Source of the DNA: Bradyrhizobium sp. AZCC 1693
GTDB taxonomy: Bacteria > Pseudomonadota > Alphaproteobacteria > Rhizobiales > Xanthobacteraceae
Assembly (NCBI RefSeq): GCF_036924745.1
Contig: NZ_JAZHSD010000001.1
Location: 3,286,001 to 3,350,000 of the forward strand
DNA: 64,000 nt
Direction of reading: 5' to 3'
The notes under the pieces were generated by a model. It did no database searches. It saw nothing but the letters and a program-made list of their open reading frames with translations, and had not been told where the DNA came from. Shown one piece after another: positions 1-8,138 of the stretch; position 1 is the stretch's first letter; the number at the start of each line of letters is the position of its first letter. Made by a program: the position numbers and the translations under genes.

Positions 1-252
1 GCCGGCGTCCGGCATGACCTCGTTGAGATATTCCCCGATCGCCAGCGTATCCCAGATGGTCGCGCCCTCATGGCGCAGGCACGGCACCAGGATCGACGAC
101 GACAGCAGCAGGATTTCGGCCCGCGCCGACGCATCGTCGGGGGCGGTCACGACCTCCTCGAACTCGAGCCCTGAGAATTTCGCCAGCAGCCAGCCGCGCA
201 GCGACCAGGACGAGTAATTCTTGCTGCTGATGGTCAGTGTGGTCTTCGCCAT
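1..252 (-). CDS. Glutathione S-transferase, N-terminal part (runs off the window)
   Basis: The reverse strand from an ATG at 252 reads open to the window edge and gives 84 residues. They begin MAKTTLTISSKNYSSWSLRG, a pattern typical of the thioredoxin-like N-terminal half of glutathione S-transferases, with the Ser/Tyr-rich first loop where the glutathione-activating residue lies. The segment GATIWDTLAIGEYLNE corresponds to the GSH-binding 'D/E-S' region; here it reads D-T where E-S or D-S is usual. The C-terminal helical domain is missing because the gene leaves the window. It is transcribed divergently from the PHA depolymerase with about 175 bp between them. Family assignment is good; substrate unknown. 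Confidence 0.8.
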   Translation of the reverse strand, partial: MAKTTLTISSKNYSSWSLRGWLLAKFSGLEFEEVVTAPDDASARAEILLLSSSILVPCLRHEGATIWDTLAIGEYLNEVMPDAG

Positions 253-427
253 ATGGCCTTCCCTCGAACCCCCAAAACGCCTCCGCGCAGGCATGGGCAG
301 CCAGCCGCGCCGCCGCCCATCGCCTGTGCGTCGGGCATTTGCGGAGCAAGCCACATGCCAGTTTTGGAGGCGGCCAGGCCGCTCTGGCGTCGATATTGCA
401 TGGCCCCCGGGACAGGGGCGGACGTGA

Positions 428-1651
428 ATGATGTCAATGATGTACCAGGCCTATCAGAACCACATGGACCTGACGTCGCCATGGCGGACCGGGGCCGCAG
501 CGGGGCTGAAATATCTCAACCTGGTGCCGCAAGGCGTCTCCGACAGATTGTTCGGCCGGCTCGCCGCGTCGCTCGAACTGATCTCGCGCTCCTCCCTCAC
601 CTATCACCGGCCTGCCTACGGCATCGACAGCGTCCTGGTCGGCAACCGGGAGCTGGAGGTGACCGAGGAGGTTACCTTCGCCACCCCGTTCGGCTCGCTG
701 CTCCACTTCAAGAAGGAAAACGCGCCGGAGCAACCGCGGCTGTTGCTGGTGGCGCCGATGTCCGGCCATTTCGCCACCCTGCTGCGCGGCACCGTGAAGA
801 CGCTGCTGCAGGACCACGACGTCTACATCACCGACTGGCACAATCCGCGCGACATTCCGCTTCATGCCGGCCGCTTCGGGCTGGAGGATTACACCGACCA
901 CCTCATCACGTTTCTCGACAAGATCGGCCCGCGCGCGCACATGGTGGCGATCTGCCAGCCGTCGGTCTCGGCGCTGGCCGCCGCCGCCGTGATGTCGGAA
1001 GACAACCATCCGGCCCGCCCGGCGACACTGACCCTGATGGCCGGGCCGATCGACACGCGGATCCAGCCGACCAAGGTCAACGCGTTCGCCAAGAGCAAGC
1101 CGATCAACTGGTTCGAAAAAAACCTGATCAATTACGTGCCGGTGCAGTGCAAAGGCGCGTTCCGCAAGGTCTATCCTGGCTTCGTGCAGCTCACCGCCTT
1201 CGTGTCGATGAATCTCGAGCGCCACATCAAGCAGCACATCGACCTCGCCAATCATTTGGCGAAGGGCGAGAAGGAGAAGGCGGAAATCATCAAGAGCTTC
1301 TACGACGAATATTTCGCCGTAATGGACCTGCCCGCGGAATTCTACATCGAGACCGTGCGCGACGTGTTTCAGGAGCATCTGTTACCGCAGGGCAAACTGA
1401 TGCATCGCGGCCGGCCGGTGAACCCGGCCTCGATCAGGCGCATAGGCCTGATGACGGTGGAAGGCGAAAAGGACGACATCTGCTCGATCGGCCAGACGCT
1501 GGCGGCGCAGGACCTCTGCACCGGCGTGCGCGCCTATCGCAAGGTGCACCACATGCAGGCCGGCGTCGGCCATTACGGCGTGTTTTCCGGCAAGCGTTGG
1601 AACAACGAGATCTATCCGCTGCTGCGGGATTTCGTGCATGTGAATTCGTGA
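428..1651 (+). CDS. phaZ: Intracellular polyhydroxyalkanoate depolymerase
   Basis: A 407-residue alpha/beta-hydrolase that matches the short-chain-length intracellular PHA depolymerase family, which mobilises the PHB carbon store in the cytoplasm. There is no signal peptide, as expected for the intracellular enzyme. The lipase-box position carries a cysteine (AICQPS, C176) instead of serine, which is the known hallmark of PhaZ from Ralstonia-type granule depolymerases. D349/D350 (EGEKDD) and H382 (AGVGHYG) fit the other two triad members. The start is an ATG at 428; in-frame ATGs also follow at 431 and 437-440, so the exact start is uncertain by a few residues. It stands alone, followed by a palindromic repeat. 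Confidence 0.93.
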   Translation: MMSMMYQAYQNHMDLTSPWRTGAAAGLKYLNLVPQGVSDRLFGRLAASLELISRSSLTYHRPAYGIDSVLVGNRELEVTEEVTFATPFGSLLHFKKENAPEQPRLLLVAPMSGHFATLLRGTVKTLLQDHDVYITDWHNPRDIPLHAGRFGLEDYTDHLITFLDKIGPRAHMVAICQPSVSALAAAAVMSEDNHPARPATLTLMAGPIDTRIQPTKVNAFAKSKPINWFEKNLINYVPVQCKGAFRKVYPGFVQLTAFVSMNLERHIKQHIDLANHLAKGEKEKAEIIKSFYDEYFAVMDLPAEFYIETVRDVFQEHLLPQGKLMHRGRPVNPASIRRIGLMTVEGEKDDICSIGQTLAAQDLCTGVRAYRKVHHMQAGVGHYGVFSGKRWNNEIYPLLRDFVHVNS

Positions 1652-1659
1652 AACTTATC

Positions 1660-1763
1660 CGTCATTCCGGGATGGTCCGAAGGACCAGACCCGGAATCTC
1701 GAGATTCCCCGATGCGCAATTGCGCATCTGAGGTTCACATCTTCGATGCGCCCCGGAATGACG
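1660..1763. repeat. Intergenic palindromic repeat, family A (copy 1)
   Basis: Begins CGTCATTCCGGGA and ends CCCCGGAATGACG, so the outer ends are inverted copies, with smaller inner dyads (GGTCC-GAA-GGACC; AATCTCGAGATT; TGCGCAATTGCGCA). A related element occurs at 8002-8107. It lies directly behind the phaZ stop and could act in transcript 3'-end formation, but it is most simply a dispersed Bradyrhizobium-type repeat. Confidence 0.75.
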
Positions 1764-1843
1764 TCAGAACTAGCCGCCTTCCCGTTCACACGCTAACATC
1801 CTCCCAAGGCCGACCGTTCAAGAGTCGTCCGGGGAGGAACATC

Positions 1844-2638
1844 ATGCGTCTTTCGATCCATTTCCGCGCCGTCGCGCTCGCCATTCTCGGCGTATTCCTG
1901 CTGACCGTCACGGCCTCCGCCGCCGAGGTGCGGGTGATGATCTCGGGCGGGCTGACGGCGGCCTACAAGGCGCTGGTTCCCGAATTCGAGCGCGCGACCG
2001 GCCACAAGGTGCTGACCGCCTATGGGCCGTCGATGGGCACGACGACCAACGCCATTCCGGTGCGGCTGGAGCGCGGCGAGCCTGCCGATGTCCTGATCAT
2101 GGTCGGCTATGCGCTCGACGATCTCGCCAAGAAGGGAAAGGCTGTCGCCGACAGCAAGGTCGATCTCGTCAAATCGCCGATCGCGGTCGCCGTGAAATCG
2201 GGCACGCCGAAGCCGGACATCTCTACGCCCGATGCGCTCAAGCGCGCGCTGCTGGCGGTGAAGACCGTCGCCTACTCCGACAGCGCCAGCGGCGTCTATG
2301 TCTCGACCGAGATGTTCGCCAAGCTAGGCATCGCCGACGAAATGAAGGACAAGGCGCGGAAGATTCCGGCCACGCCCGTCGGCGAGATCGTTGCGCGCGG
2401 CGACGCCGAGATCGGCTTTCAGCAGATGAGCGAATTGAAGCCGGTGGAAGGCATCGACATCGTCGGCCCGCTGCCGGACGAACTGCAGAAGATCACAGTG
2501 TTTTCCGCAGGCATCGCCGCCGTCTCCAAGGAGCCGGACGCCGGCAAGGCGCTGATCAAGTTCCTCGCCTCGCCCGCCGCCCGCGGCGAGATCGTCAAGA
2601 GCGGCATGGACCCGATTCCGGCGGGCGCGACCAACTAA
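1844..2638 (+). CDS. ModA-like periplasmic substrate-binding protein
   Basis: A 264-residue exported binding protein. The start is the ATG at 1844, preceded by GGGGAGG at 1831-1837; an upstream in-frame start would put the signal peptide in the interior. Residues 1-25 are a clear Sec signal peptide (RAVALAILGVFLLTVTASAAEVR). The mature part has the type 2 periplasmic-binding fold pattern of molybdate/tungstate-like proteins: a phosphate-loop-like ISGGLTAAY segment, later YGPSMGTTTNAI and ADSKVDLVKSPIAVAV. No ModB or ModC permease genes accompany it, so the ligand cannot be inferred; orphan proteins of this type are frequent in Bradyrhizobium. Confidence 0.85.
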   Translation: MRLSIHFRAVALAILGVFLLTVTASAAEVRVMISGGLTAAYKALVPEFERATGHKVLTAYGPSMGTTTNAIPVRLERGEPADVLIMVGYALDDLAKKGKAVADSKVDLVKSPIAVAVKSGTPKPDISTPDALKRALLAVKTVAYSDSASGVYVSTEMFAKLGIADEMKDKARKIPATPVGEIVARGDAEIGFQQMSELKPVEGIDIVGPLPDELQKITVFSAGIAAVSKEPDAGKALIKFLASPAARGEIVKSGMDPIPAGATN

Positions 2639-2755
2639 AGCACCGAAGGGCCTGCACATAAAATCGTGAAAACAACCCCATGCAAAGTAGGCTTGCGCCC
2701 CGGCCCGCAGCACTCGTGCCGCCCTGCGCCCCGGCACGAGAAGAAAAAAGCTCGC

Positions 2756-3340
2756 TCATCGTCCATACTTAGCGTTACACCAGCAACCCAGATCACAGAG
2801 CTTTCCGCCCGCGTCTAAAGGCTTTCCAAACCGCCTGACCCGAATGGTATACCAGCTTTCGCCTGCGTCTGATTGAACCATCGAGATATCGTAATCGAGG
2901 CCTGCCTTGATATAGCGGTACTTGTTCCTGTCTTTCGGTGCTATGTCGTTCGGCCCATCTCTTGTATAGGCATCCATCATGACCCCGTTCGGATCGGAGC
3001 CGACGTAGCGGCAATAGTTGATATCGCGCTCGGCTACACACTGTTTTAACAGGTCCACGGCTTGATCGGCGACAGCGACAAACTGCTCAACGGTCACGCC
3101 GGCGGGCAGTTCGCTGCCTAGTTCGCGCCCACGGTCACGGACAACACGGCGTATCCTCGGCCGGACCTCTTCAACAAAATCGGTAGTCCACATGAATCCC
3201 TTCGAAGGGCAGACGTTCGCGCCGAAATGCGGCTGCGTCCACCACACAGCCATCAACGCCACCAAGCCAAACAACCACGCAAGCCGGCGTCGCCATCTCC
3301 TTCGAGGTTTCGCCGCGACGACTTCTGTACCGATTGTCAT
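2756..3340 (-). CDS. Unknown membrane-anchored protein (single N-terminal TM)
   Basis: I do not recognise a family. The proposed ATG start at 3340 gives 194 residues beginning MTIGTEVVAAKPRRRWRRRL; the frame is open further upstream only through a TTG at 3370, which would overlap the preceding gene. Residues about 20-38 form one hydrophobic segment after an Arg-rich cytoplasmic stretch, giving an N-in anchor and a soluble exported domain of about 150 residues. That domain has several cysteines (ANVCPSKG, KQCVAE, NYCRY, and a terminal KLCDLGCWCNAKYG cluster) that could form disulfides in the periplasm. It follows another exported unknown protein (3357-3992) by 16 bp, so the two are probably one transcript. 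Base composition is AT-richer than the neighbours, suggesting later acquisition. Confidence 0.6.
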   Translation of the reverse strand: MTIGTEVVAAKPRRRWRRRLAWLFGLVALMAVWWTQPHFGANVCPSKGFMWTTDFVEEVRPRIRRVVRDRGRELGSELPAGVTVEQFVAVADQAVDLLKQCVAERDINYCRYVGSDPNGVMMDAYTRDGPNDIAPKDRNKYRYIKAGLDYDISMVQSDAGESWYTIRVRRFGKPLDAGGKLCDLGCWCNAKYGR

Positions 3341-3356
3341 GCGATGTATCCCGCAG

Positions 3357-3992
3357 TCATCGACCTTCAACCTTCAATACAAACGCACGACTGTTGTCGC
3401 GGCGATTAGGCGGTGATGCCAGCCAGCGAAACAAATCCTCGGTAGTCGGGCTCTGTGCGTTTTTTGTTCGAAATTCCGCAGCTACCCCGAGATAGACCAC
3501 GACACCCGGCACGGGTTTCAATTTGGGCAAGTGGTCCAGGCGACCATAAACAACACGGAGCCGTTCGTCCGGGTTGGGCAAATCGGCGGTGATGTGCAAC
3601 ATCGAAACACCAGCGCCAGGCGAGATGGTCGGCGGAGGTCCTTTTTTGCTCGACCACAACGTCATTAATGGAGGGGCGCGATCAAGGTTGAGTGCGTGGA
3701 CCACGCCCGGGCACTCCACTTGATGAAGTTCGGGAACAAAAACTTCTATCTCGCCCAAAAAATACGGCCGTACCCAACGGGTCGGCATGTAAAGATTTGT
3801 CGGGCCGACTTTTACTATTCTCACATCTGCAATCGACCCGTCCGCCAGGACCAGGTTTTTACGCTCGGGCAGATCAGGGCAGTTCGGGGGCTTTGGCGGA
3901 GAACTCTCGGCAGATGTCGCGACAGTGTTTACGGCACCTGCCATGAACATTACCCCGAATAGAACTCCCAATGATAAGACTCGTCGATTCAC
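3357..3992 (-). CDS. Unknown secreted protein with signal peptide
   Basis: A 211-residue protein of no family known to me. Residues 1-27 (MNRRVLSLGVLFGVMFMAGA onward, ending VATSAES) are a clear Sec signal peptide. The mature part starts with a Pro-rich stretch (SSPPKPPNCPDLPERKN) and contains short alternating hydrophobic strands (LVLADGSIADVRIVKVG; PGVVVYLGVAAEF), suggesting a beta-rich domain. It is the first gene of a likely two-gene operon with the membrane-anchored protein at 2756-3340. Both sit in an AT-richer patch bordered by repeat material, so they may have been acquired together. No toxin, enzyme or binding motif is visible. Confidence 0.6.
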   Translation of the reverse strand: MNRRVLSLGVLFGVMFMAGAVNTVATSAESSPPKPPNCPDLPERKNLVLADGSIADVRIVKVGPTNLYMPTRWVRPYFLGEIEVFVPELHQVECPGVVHALNLDRAPPLMTLWSSKKGPPPTISPGAGVSMLHITADLPNPDERLRVVYGRLDHLPKLKPVPGVVVYLGVAAEFRTKNAQSPTTEDLFRWLASPPNRRDNSRAFVLKVEGR

Positions 3993-4051
3993 TCGGGCCT
4001 CCCTCCGTCCCTTTTTGATCGGGAACTAAACGCCTTGAAAGCTCAGTACCC

Positions 4052-4121
4052 GCGTAAGGCGAGTTCTCTTTAACCCGTAATCTCGCATGGAGCAGCGGGC
4101 TAAAGAGAATCCGCCCTACGC
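4052..4121. repeat. Imperfect 25-bp inverted repeat (hairpin unit)
   Basis: Arm 4052-4076 (GCGTAAGGCGAGTTCTC...) and arm 4097-4121 (GGGCTAAAGAGAATCCGCC...) pair at 21 of 25 positions around a 20-bp loop. The sequence resembles the dispersed GCGTAGGGCGGATT-type palindromes found in many proteobacterial genomes. Confidence 0.7.
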
Positions 4122-4636
4122 AGATCAATCGCAGGTTAAGTGCACTGGCGCGGTCCGACGTTGACTCGTGATAGAAGGCCTCTCCCTTATGTCCATGCAG
4201 GGTCACATGGCGCGCGATTGAGGCGGCAAGCTCACCGCAGAGCCGACCTTCGACATCAACTGTCTCTATCATGTCGCCACCCCCCTTCATGCGGGATGTA
4301 CGCCCGATTCGTCACCGGAAAATAAAGCTAGACGTCGCACCTACGGGTTGCAAACGAGCATCAGGAGCGAGCCCTAACGTTTCATGAAGGGAGGAGAGTG
4401 ATCTGCTGCGGTTGGGCTCTCGAGCCATAAAGGCAAACGCCGGATTGTCGCGCTCGCCCGATCTCGCATTCGTCGGGTAAAGTGCCGTTAAGGATTTTTG
4501 AAAGAGTATCGGTGTCAGCCTTGGCTGGAAGAAACAAAATGATCGAATGGGGCGGCAGGCAAATCCACTTCAATACCGACATGCATCCGATCGCATCGAG
4601 TGCAACGAACTAGCGCGACGTATTCAGTCCCTCCCC

Positions 4637-4790
4637 GTCATCCTGAGGAGCGCGGTCTTGCGCGCGTCTCGAAGGACGACGGCCATCGGCGGGCAGCACA
4701 TCCTTCGAGGCTCGCCCAGCGGTGCAAGTGCACCGCAAGGCTCGCACCTCCAGCGACAACGGCGAAGCCGTTGCGCAGGGAACGACGTTC
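4637..4790. repeat. Intergenic palindromic repeat, CGTCATCCTGAGG family
   Basis: Starts CGTCATCCTGAGGAGCGC and contains a second, inverted half (CATCCTTCGAGGCTCGCC ... GCACCTCC) with an inner perfect dyad GGTGCA-AG-TGCACC. The layout is that of composite dispersed repeats common between genes in Bradyrhizobium. It sits just behind the stop of the phosphatase-kinase gene. Confidence 0.65.
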
Positions 4791-4795
4791 GAGTG

Positions 4796-6547
4796 CTACC
4801 GATGCATCCCGTGCTGGATCGCCAGCAGCACGATCACGGCCAGCGCCAGCACCACGGTGGTGCTTTTCCAGAACAGCAGCGGGTTGCGCTCGATCAGCGG
4901 CGTCGATGACGTCGAGAGATAGTTCGCGTTGGGATGACGCAGGTCGAACAGGAATTCCGAAAAACTGTCGTAGCGCTTGTATGGATTGGGGTGCACGGCC
5001 TTCTCGAGCGTGCCGTCGATCCATTGCGGCACCTCGCGGTCGCTATGCGACGCCGGACGGTAGACCAGCCTGTTGAACTGCGATCGCGTCCGTGCGTTCG
5101 CGATCTGAGAACCGTAAGGCAATTTTCCCGTCAGCATCTGATAGGTGATGACGCCAAGTGAGAACAGGTCGGAGCGCGACGTGGCCGGATCACCGATAAA
5201 GTATTCCGGTGCAGTGTATTGCTGCGTACCCAAAATGTCGTTGCGGTTGCCGGAGGGCGCGGCCTCGACGACGCCGGTGATTTTGGTCGAACCGAAATCG
5301 ATGATCTTCACCGTGCCGGTGGCGTCGATCATGATGTTGTCGGGCCTGATGTCCTGATGCAGCATCTCCTTGCGATGGAAGGCGCGCAGCCCCTTGGCGA
5401 TCTGCTCGACGATGCCGCGCACGGTTTCCAGGCTCGGCTTCGGATTGTCGATCATCCATTGCGTCAGCGTCTGCCCGTCGATGTATTCGGTCGCGACGTA
5501 CAGGAAATTGCGCTTGCGCTGCAGCAGGCAGGGTTTTAGCACATGCGGGCTGTCGATCCGCCGCGCCACCCACTCCTCCATCATGAACCGCTTCAAATAG
5601 GCGGGATCGTCGCGCAGATCGATCGACGGAATCTTGATGGTGACCACGGCGTCGGTTTCGATGTCGACGGCGAGATAGATGTGGCTGCGGCTGGAGCCGT
5701 GCAGCTCCCGGACGATCCGGTAGCCGTCGAACACCGCCCGCGCCACCAGCAGCGGCGGCAGCGGCAGTTCATGCGGCTGCGCGAACACTTCGCTTGCGGC
5801 GCCGTCGGGCACCTCATCGACGCGGACGATCTGTACGGTGAGATTGTCCTTGCTGCCCAGCTCATAGGCCATTTCCACGATCGTCTTTGCCGCCTGGTCC
5901 AGATCGGACGAACCGTCCTTGATGGCTCTTGCGATATGGCGGTCGCCGACATGCTCGTAGATGCCGTCCGTCACGAGGACGAAGGTATCGCCCTTCTCGA
6001 CCTTGAACGTCAGGTAATCGATTTCGATCTGCGGGTTTACCCCGAGCGCGCGGCCGAGATAGCTCTGCTCGGATGAAATGACGACGCGATGGTCGTTGGT
6101 CAACTGTTCGAGCGAGTTGCCGGACAGCCGATAAATCCTGCTGTCGCCGACGTGAAAGATGTGCCCGGTAGTCGACTTGATGACCAGGGCGCTCAGCGTG
6201 CAGACGTATCCGCGGTCCTTGTCATAGGAGTATTGGCTGCGCCGCGTCTGGGAATGCAGCCAGGAATTGGTCGCCTCCAGCACGCGCTGCGCGGAGGTCC
6301 GCACCGACCAGGATTCCGACGTGCAGTAATAGTCGGTGAGAAATCCCTTGACCGCCGATTCACTCGCGACCCGGCTGACATTGCTGGTACTGATCCCGTC
6401 GGCCAGCACGATGGCGATGCCCTTCAGACTCAAGAGCGGCTCGGCGGGAATCAGAACGCCGTGAAAATCCTGATTGGTCTCCTTGCGACCTTTGTCAGAA
6501 TGTTGGCCAACCGATATTTTCAGTTCGCGCGGCATGTTCACGACCAA
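4796..6547 (-). CDS. PP2C phosphatase / Ser-Thr protein kinase fusion, C-terminally membrane anchored
   Basis: A 583-residue bifunctional protein. Residues 10-243 are a PP2C phosphatase with its metal-binding aspartates in VLADGIS (D50), HVGDSRIYRL (D135), VTDGIYEH (D194) and GSKDNLTV (D234). Residues about 275-535 are a Hanks-type kinase: Lys305 in VTIKIP, Glu324/325, catalytic loop HQDIRPDN with Asp399 and Asn404, DFG at 417-419, APE at 446-448. Two features are odd: the loop reads HQD, not HRD, and the Gly-rich loop (ELHGSSRSHIYLA) lacks GxGxxG. A hydrophobic segment at about 561-578 anchors the C-terminus. The same architecture is known beside nitrate/nitrite uptake genes in other proteobacteria; here a formate/nitrite channel lies upstream on the same strand. 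Confidence 0.92.
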   Translation of the reverse strand: MVVNMPRELKISVGQHSDKGRKETNQDFHGVLIPAEPLLSLKGIAIVLADGISTSNVSRVASESAVKGFLTDYYCTSESWSVRTSAQRVLEATNSWLHSQTRRSQYSYDKDRGYVCTLSALVIKSTTGHIFHVGDSRIYRLSGNSLEQLTNDHRVVISSEQSYLGRALGVNPQIEIDYLTFKVEKGDTFVLVTDGIYEHVGDRHIARAIKDGSSDLDQAAKTIVEMAYELGSKDNLTVQIVRVDEVPDGAASEVFAQPHELPLPPLLVARAVFDGYRIVRELHGSSRSHIYLAVDIETDAVVTIKIPSIDLRDDPAYLKRFMMEEWVARRIDSPHVLKPCLLQRKRNFLYVATEYIDGQTLTQWMIDNPKPSLETVRGIVEQIAKGLRAFHRKEMLHQDIRPDNIMIDATGTVKIIDFGSTKITGVVEAAPSGNRNDILGTQQYTAPEYFIGDPATSRSDLFSLGVITYQMLTGKLPYGSQIANARTRSQFNRLVYRPASHSDREVPQWIDGTLEKAVHPNPYKRYDSFSEFLFDLRHPNANYLSTSSTPLIERNPLLFWKSTTVVLALAVIVLLAIQHGMHR

Positions 6548-6567
6548 TGAGCAGGGCCTCGACTAGA

Positions 6568-6596
6568 GCCCGGTTCTGATTAAATCAGAACCGGGC
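6568..6596. repeat. Perfect 14-bp palindrome between FNT and phosphatase-kinase genes
   Basis: GCCCGGTTCTGATT, one spacer base, then its exact reverse complement. It starts 21 bp upstream of the phosphatase-kinase start codon, inside the probable transcript. No T-run follows in the direction of transcription, so it is not a canonical terminator; it might affect mRNA stability or differential expression. The motif resembles a common Bradyrhizobium repeat. Confidence 0.65.
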
Positions 6597-6664
6597 CCTA
6601 GATTCTTCTTTTGACGCGTTTTCTACCGCAGATAAGTCTACGCAATCTGCGTAACCTTGATTGC

Positions 6665-6700
6665 TATGCGAACCGGTATCCACTTCGCTCGAAAACGCTA
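6665..6700. repeat. Short dispersed repeat (GAACCGGTATCCACTTCG type)
   Basis: GCGAACCGGTATCCACTTCG followed by CTCGAAAACGC. Similar words recur at 16799-16862 and 54917-54968, and a relative at 61724-61771. These are small dispersed intergenic repeats of the rhizobial type. Confidence 0.55.
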
Positions 6701-6734
6701 TTGAAGATCGAGGCCCTCTCAAGTCAATCGCCGA

Positions 6735-7547
6735 TCAGATGGCGGCGCGCTTCGGCGCGGTCTTGACGTGCGTGGCGTACAGCGTCAGGCCGGTGAAGGC
6801 GAGACCGCCGACGAGGTTGCCGACCACGGTCGGGATCTCGTTCCAGATCAGGTAATCCATGATCGTGAACTTGCCGCCCAGCAGCAGACCAGACGGGAAC
6901 AGGAACATGTTCACGATCGAATGCTCGAAGGTCATGAAGAAGAACAGCATGATCGGCATCCACATCGCGATCACCTTGCCGCTGACGGTGGTCGAAATCA
7001 TCGCACCGACGACGCCGGCCGAAACCATCCAGTTGCAGAGCATGCCGCGGACGAATAGCGTCAGCATGCCGCCCGCGCCATGCGCCGCGTAACCGACGGT
7101 GCGTCCCTCGCCGATCGTGCCGATCACCTGGCCGACCTTGTCGGGCGGTGAGGTGAAACCGAAGGTGAAAACGATCGCCATCATCACGGCGACCGTGAAG
7201 GCGCCGGCGAAGTTGCCGATGAACACCAGCGTCCAGTTGCGCAGCACGCCGCCCAGCGTCACGCCGGGGCGCTTGTCGATCAGGGCGAGCGGACACAGCA
7301 CGAACACACCGGTCAGGAGGTCGAAGCCGAACAGATACAGCATGCAGAAGCCGACCGGAAACAGCGCCGCACCGACGATCGGAACGCCGGTCGACACGTT
7401 GATGCTAACGGAGAAGGCGGCGGCGAGCGCGAGGATGGCTCCCGCCATATAGGCGCGGATCACCGTGTCGCGCGTCGACATGAAGATTTTGGATTCTCCG
7501 GCATCGACCATCTTGGTCACGAATTCCGAAGGCACGAGATAGGCCAT
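6735..7547 (-). CDS. Formate/nitrite transporter (FNT) family channel
   Basis: A 270-residue inner-membrane protein of the FocA/NirC family, which conducts formate, nitrite or related small anions as a pentamer. The ATG at 7547 is preceded by AAGGGGAAC on the coding strand. Six hydrophobic segments are visible, with the family motif around the channel histidine, FFFMTFEHSIVNMFLFP, near residues 200-216, and the N-terminal helix region ending DLLTGVFVLCPLALI. Sequence alone does not separate formate from nitrite. The next gene on the strand, 187 bp downstream, is a PP2C-kinase fusion that may regulate it. No nitrite reductase or nitrate reductase gene is in the window. Confidence 0.92.
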   Translation of the reverse strand: MAYLVPSEFVTKMVDAGESKIFMSTRDTVIRAYMAGAILALAAAFSVSINVSTGVPIVGAALFPVGFCMLYLFGFDLLTGVFVLCPLALIDKRPGVTLGGVLRNWTLVFIGNFAGAFTVAVMMAIVFTFGFTSPPDKVGQVIGTIGEGRTVGYAAHGAGGMLTLFVRGMLCNWMVSAGVVGAMISTTVSGKVIAMWMPIMLFFFMTFEHSIVNMFLFPSGLLLGGKFTIMDYLIWNEIPTVVGNLVGGLAFTGLTLYATHVKTAPKRAAI

Positions 7548-8138
7548 TACAGTTCCCCTTGTTCGCAAAAGCGGTTCAATCCAGCCCCGGCAACCACAGC
7601 CGCGCCGATGTAAAGTGAGCCAGGCCGCCCTCACGCGCGTGCCGGATGCCGCCTTCAGCAGAACCAAACAGGTCTGCCCCGGCACGGCCGATGACACGGT
7701 CACGCTCGATCAGAAACAGAGATGCACAAGCTTTCGTGGGAAATGGTCCCGATGACTGCTCCAACGCGCCTCGGTGAGGTCGCTTGATCCCTGTGCCTTC
7801 GCCAACGCTGGCTTTGGCAGTCCGTAGGACGGCAGTCGTCATTGACTGAGAAACAATTAAGCAATCGATGTGCCAACCCCGATTTTCGGGCATTGGCTCG
7901 AAATACCTCGTGATTCTACGGGTTTATTCCACCGTTTGCACGCGTCCGGCACAGGTGGATGCCTTGTATTTGTGCAGTTGCACAGATGTTGGCGCCTACC
8001 GCCGTCAAACCGGGGCGCGCGTAGCGCGAGCCCGGAATCCATTTCAGCACCTGCTTCGAAGCTCGATGGATTCCGGGTTCGATGCTTCGCGTCGCCCCGG
8101 AATGACGTGAGAATAGATCTCCGTCAGACGACCCTCAC
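7548..8138. other. Intergenic region upstream of the FNT gene (about 590 bp)
   Basis: No credible gene. The half nearest 7548 should hold the FNT promoter. A perfect 6-bp dyad with a 2-bp spacer (TGTGCA-GT-TGCACA) lies at 7971-7984 and a family A palindromic repeat at 8002-8107, behind the stop of the binding-protein gene. I saw no convincing FNR/FixK box (TTGAT-N4-ATCAA) or sigma-54 promoter. Confidence 0.5.
8002..8107. repeat. Intergenic palindromic repeat, family A (copy 2)
   Basis: CCGTCAAACCGGGGCGCGC ... CGCCCCGGAATGACG, with inner inverted segments (CCCGGAATCCAT / ATGGATTCCGGG). It is related to the element at 1660-1763. Confidence 0.7.

Larger units (their letters stand above)
3993..4795. 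other. Long gene-poor stretch (about 800 bp), AT-richer than surroundings
   Basis: No convincing gene. A reverse-strand open frame beginning near 4272 runs straight through the inverted repeat at 4052-4121 and into the neighbouring gene, so I treat it as chance; at most its first 50 codons could be a gene remnant. Another short reverse frame at 4382-4582 has no family resemblance or good ribosome site. The interval contains an imperfect inverted repeat (4052-4121) and a second palindromic element (4637-4790). Confidence 0.5.

Noticed and set aside
3874..4290. Reverse-strand frame of 138 codons
   Set aside because: It runs through an inverted repeat and then overlaps the signal-peptide region of a better-supported gene; composition of the translated product is not protein-like after residue 50.
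6568..6596. Intrinsic terminator of the FNT gene
   Set aside because: The hairpin is perfect, but there is no T-run downstream in the direction of transcription; recorded as a repeat instead.
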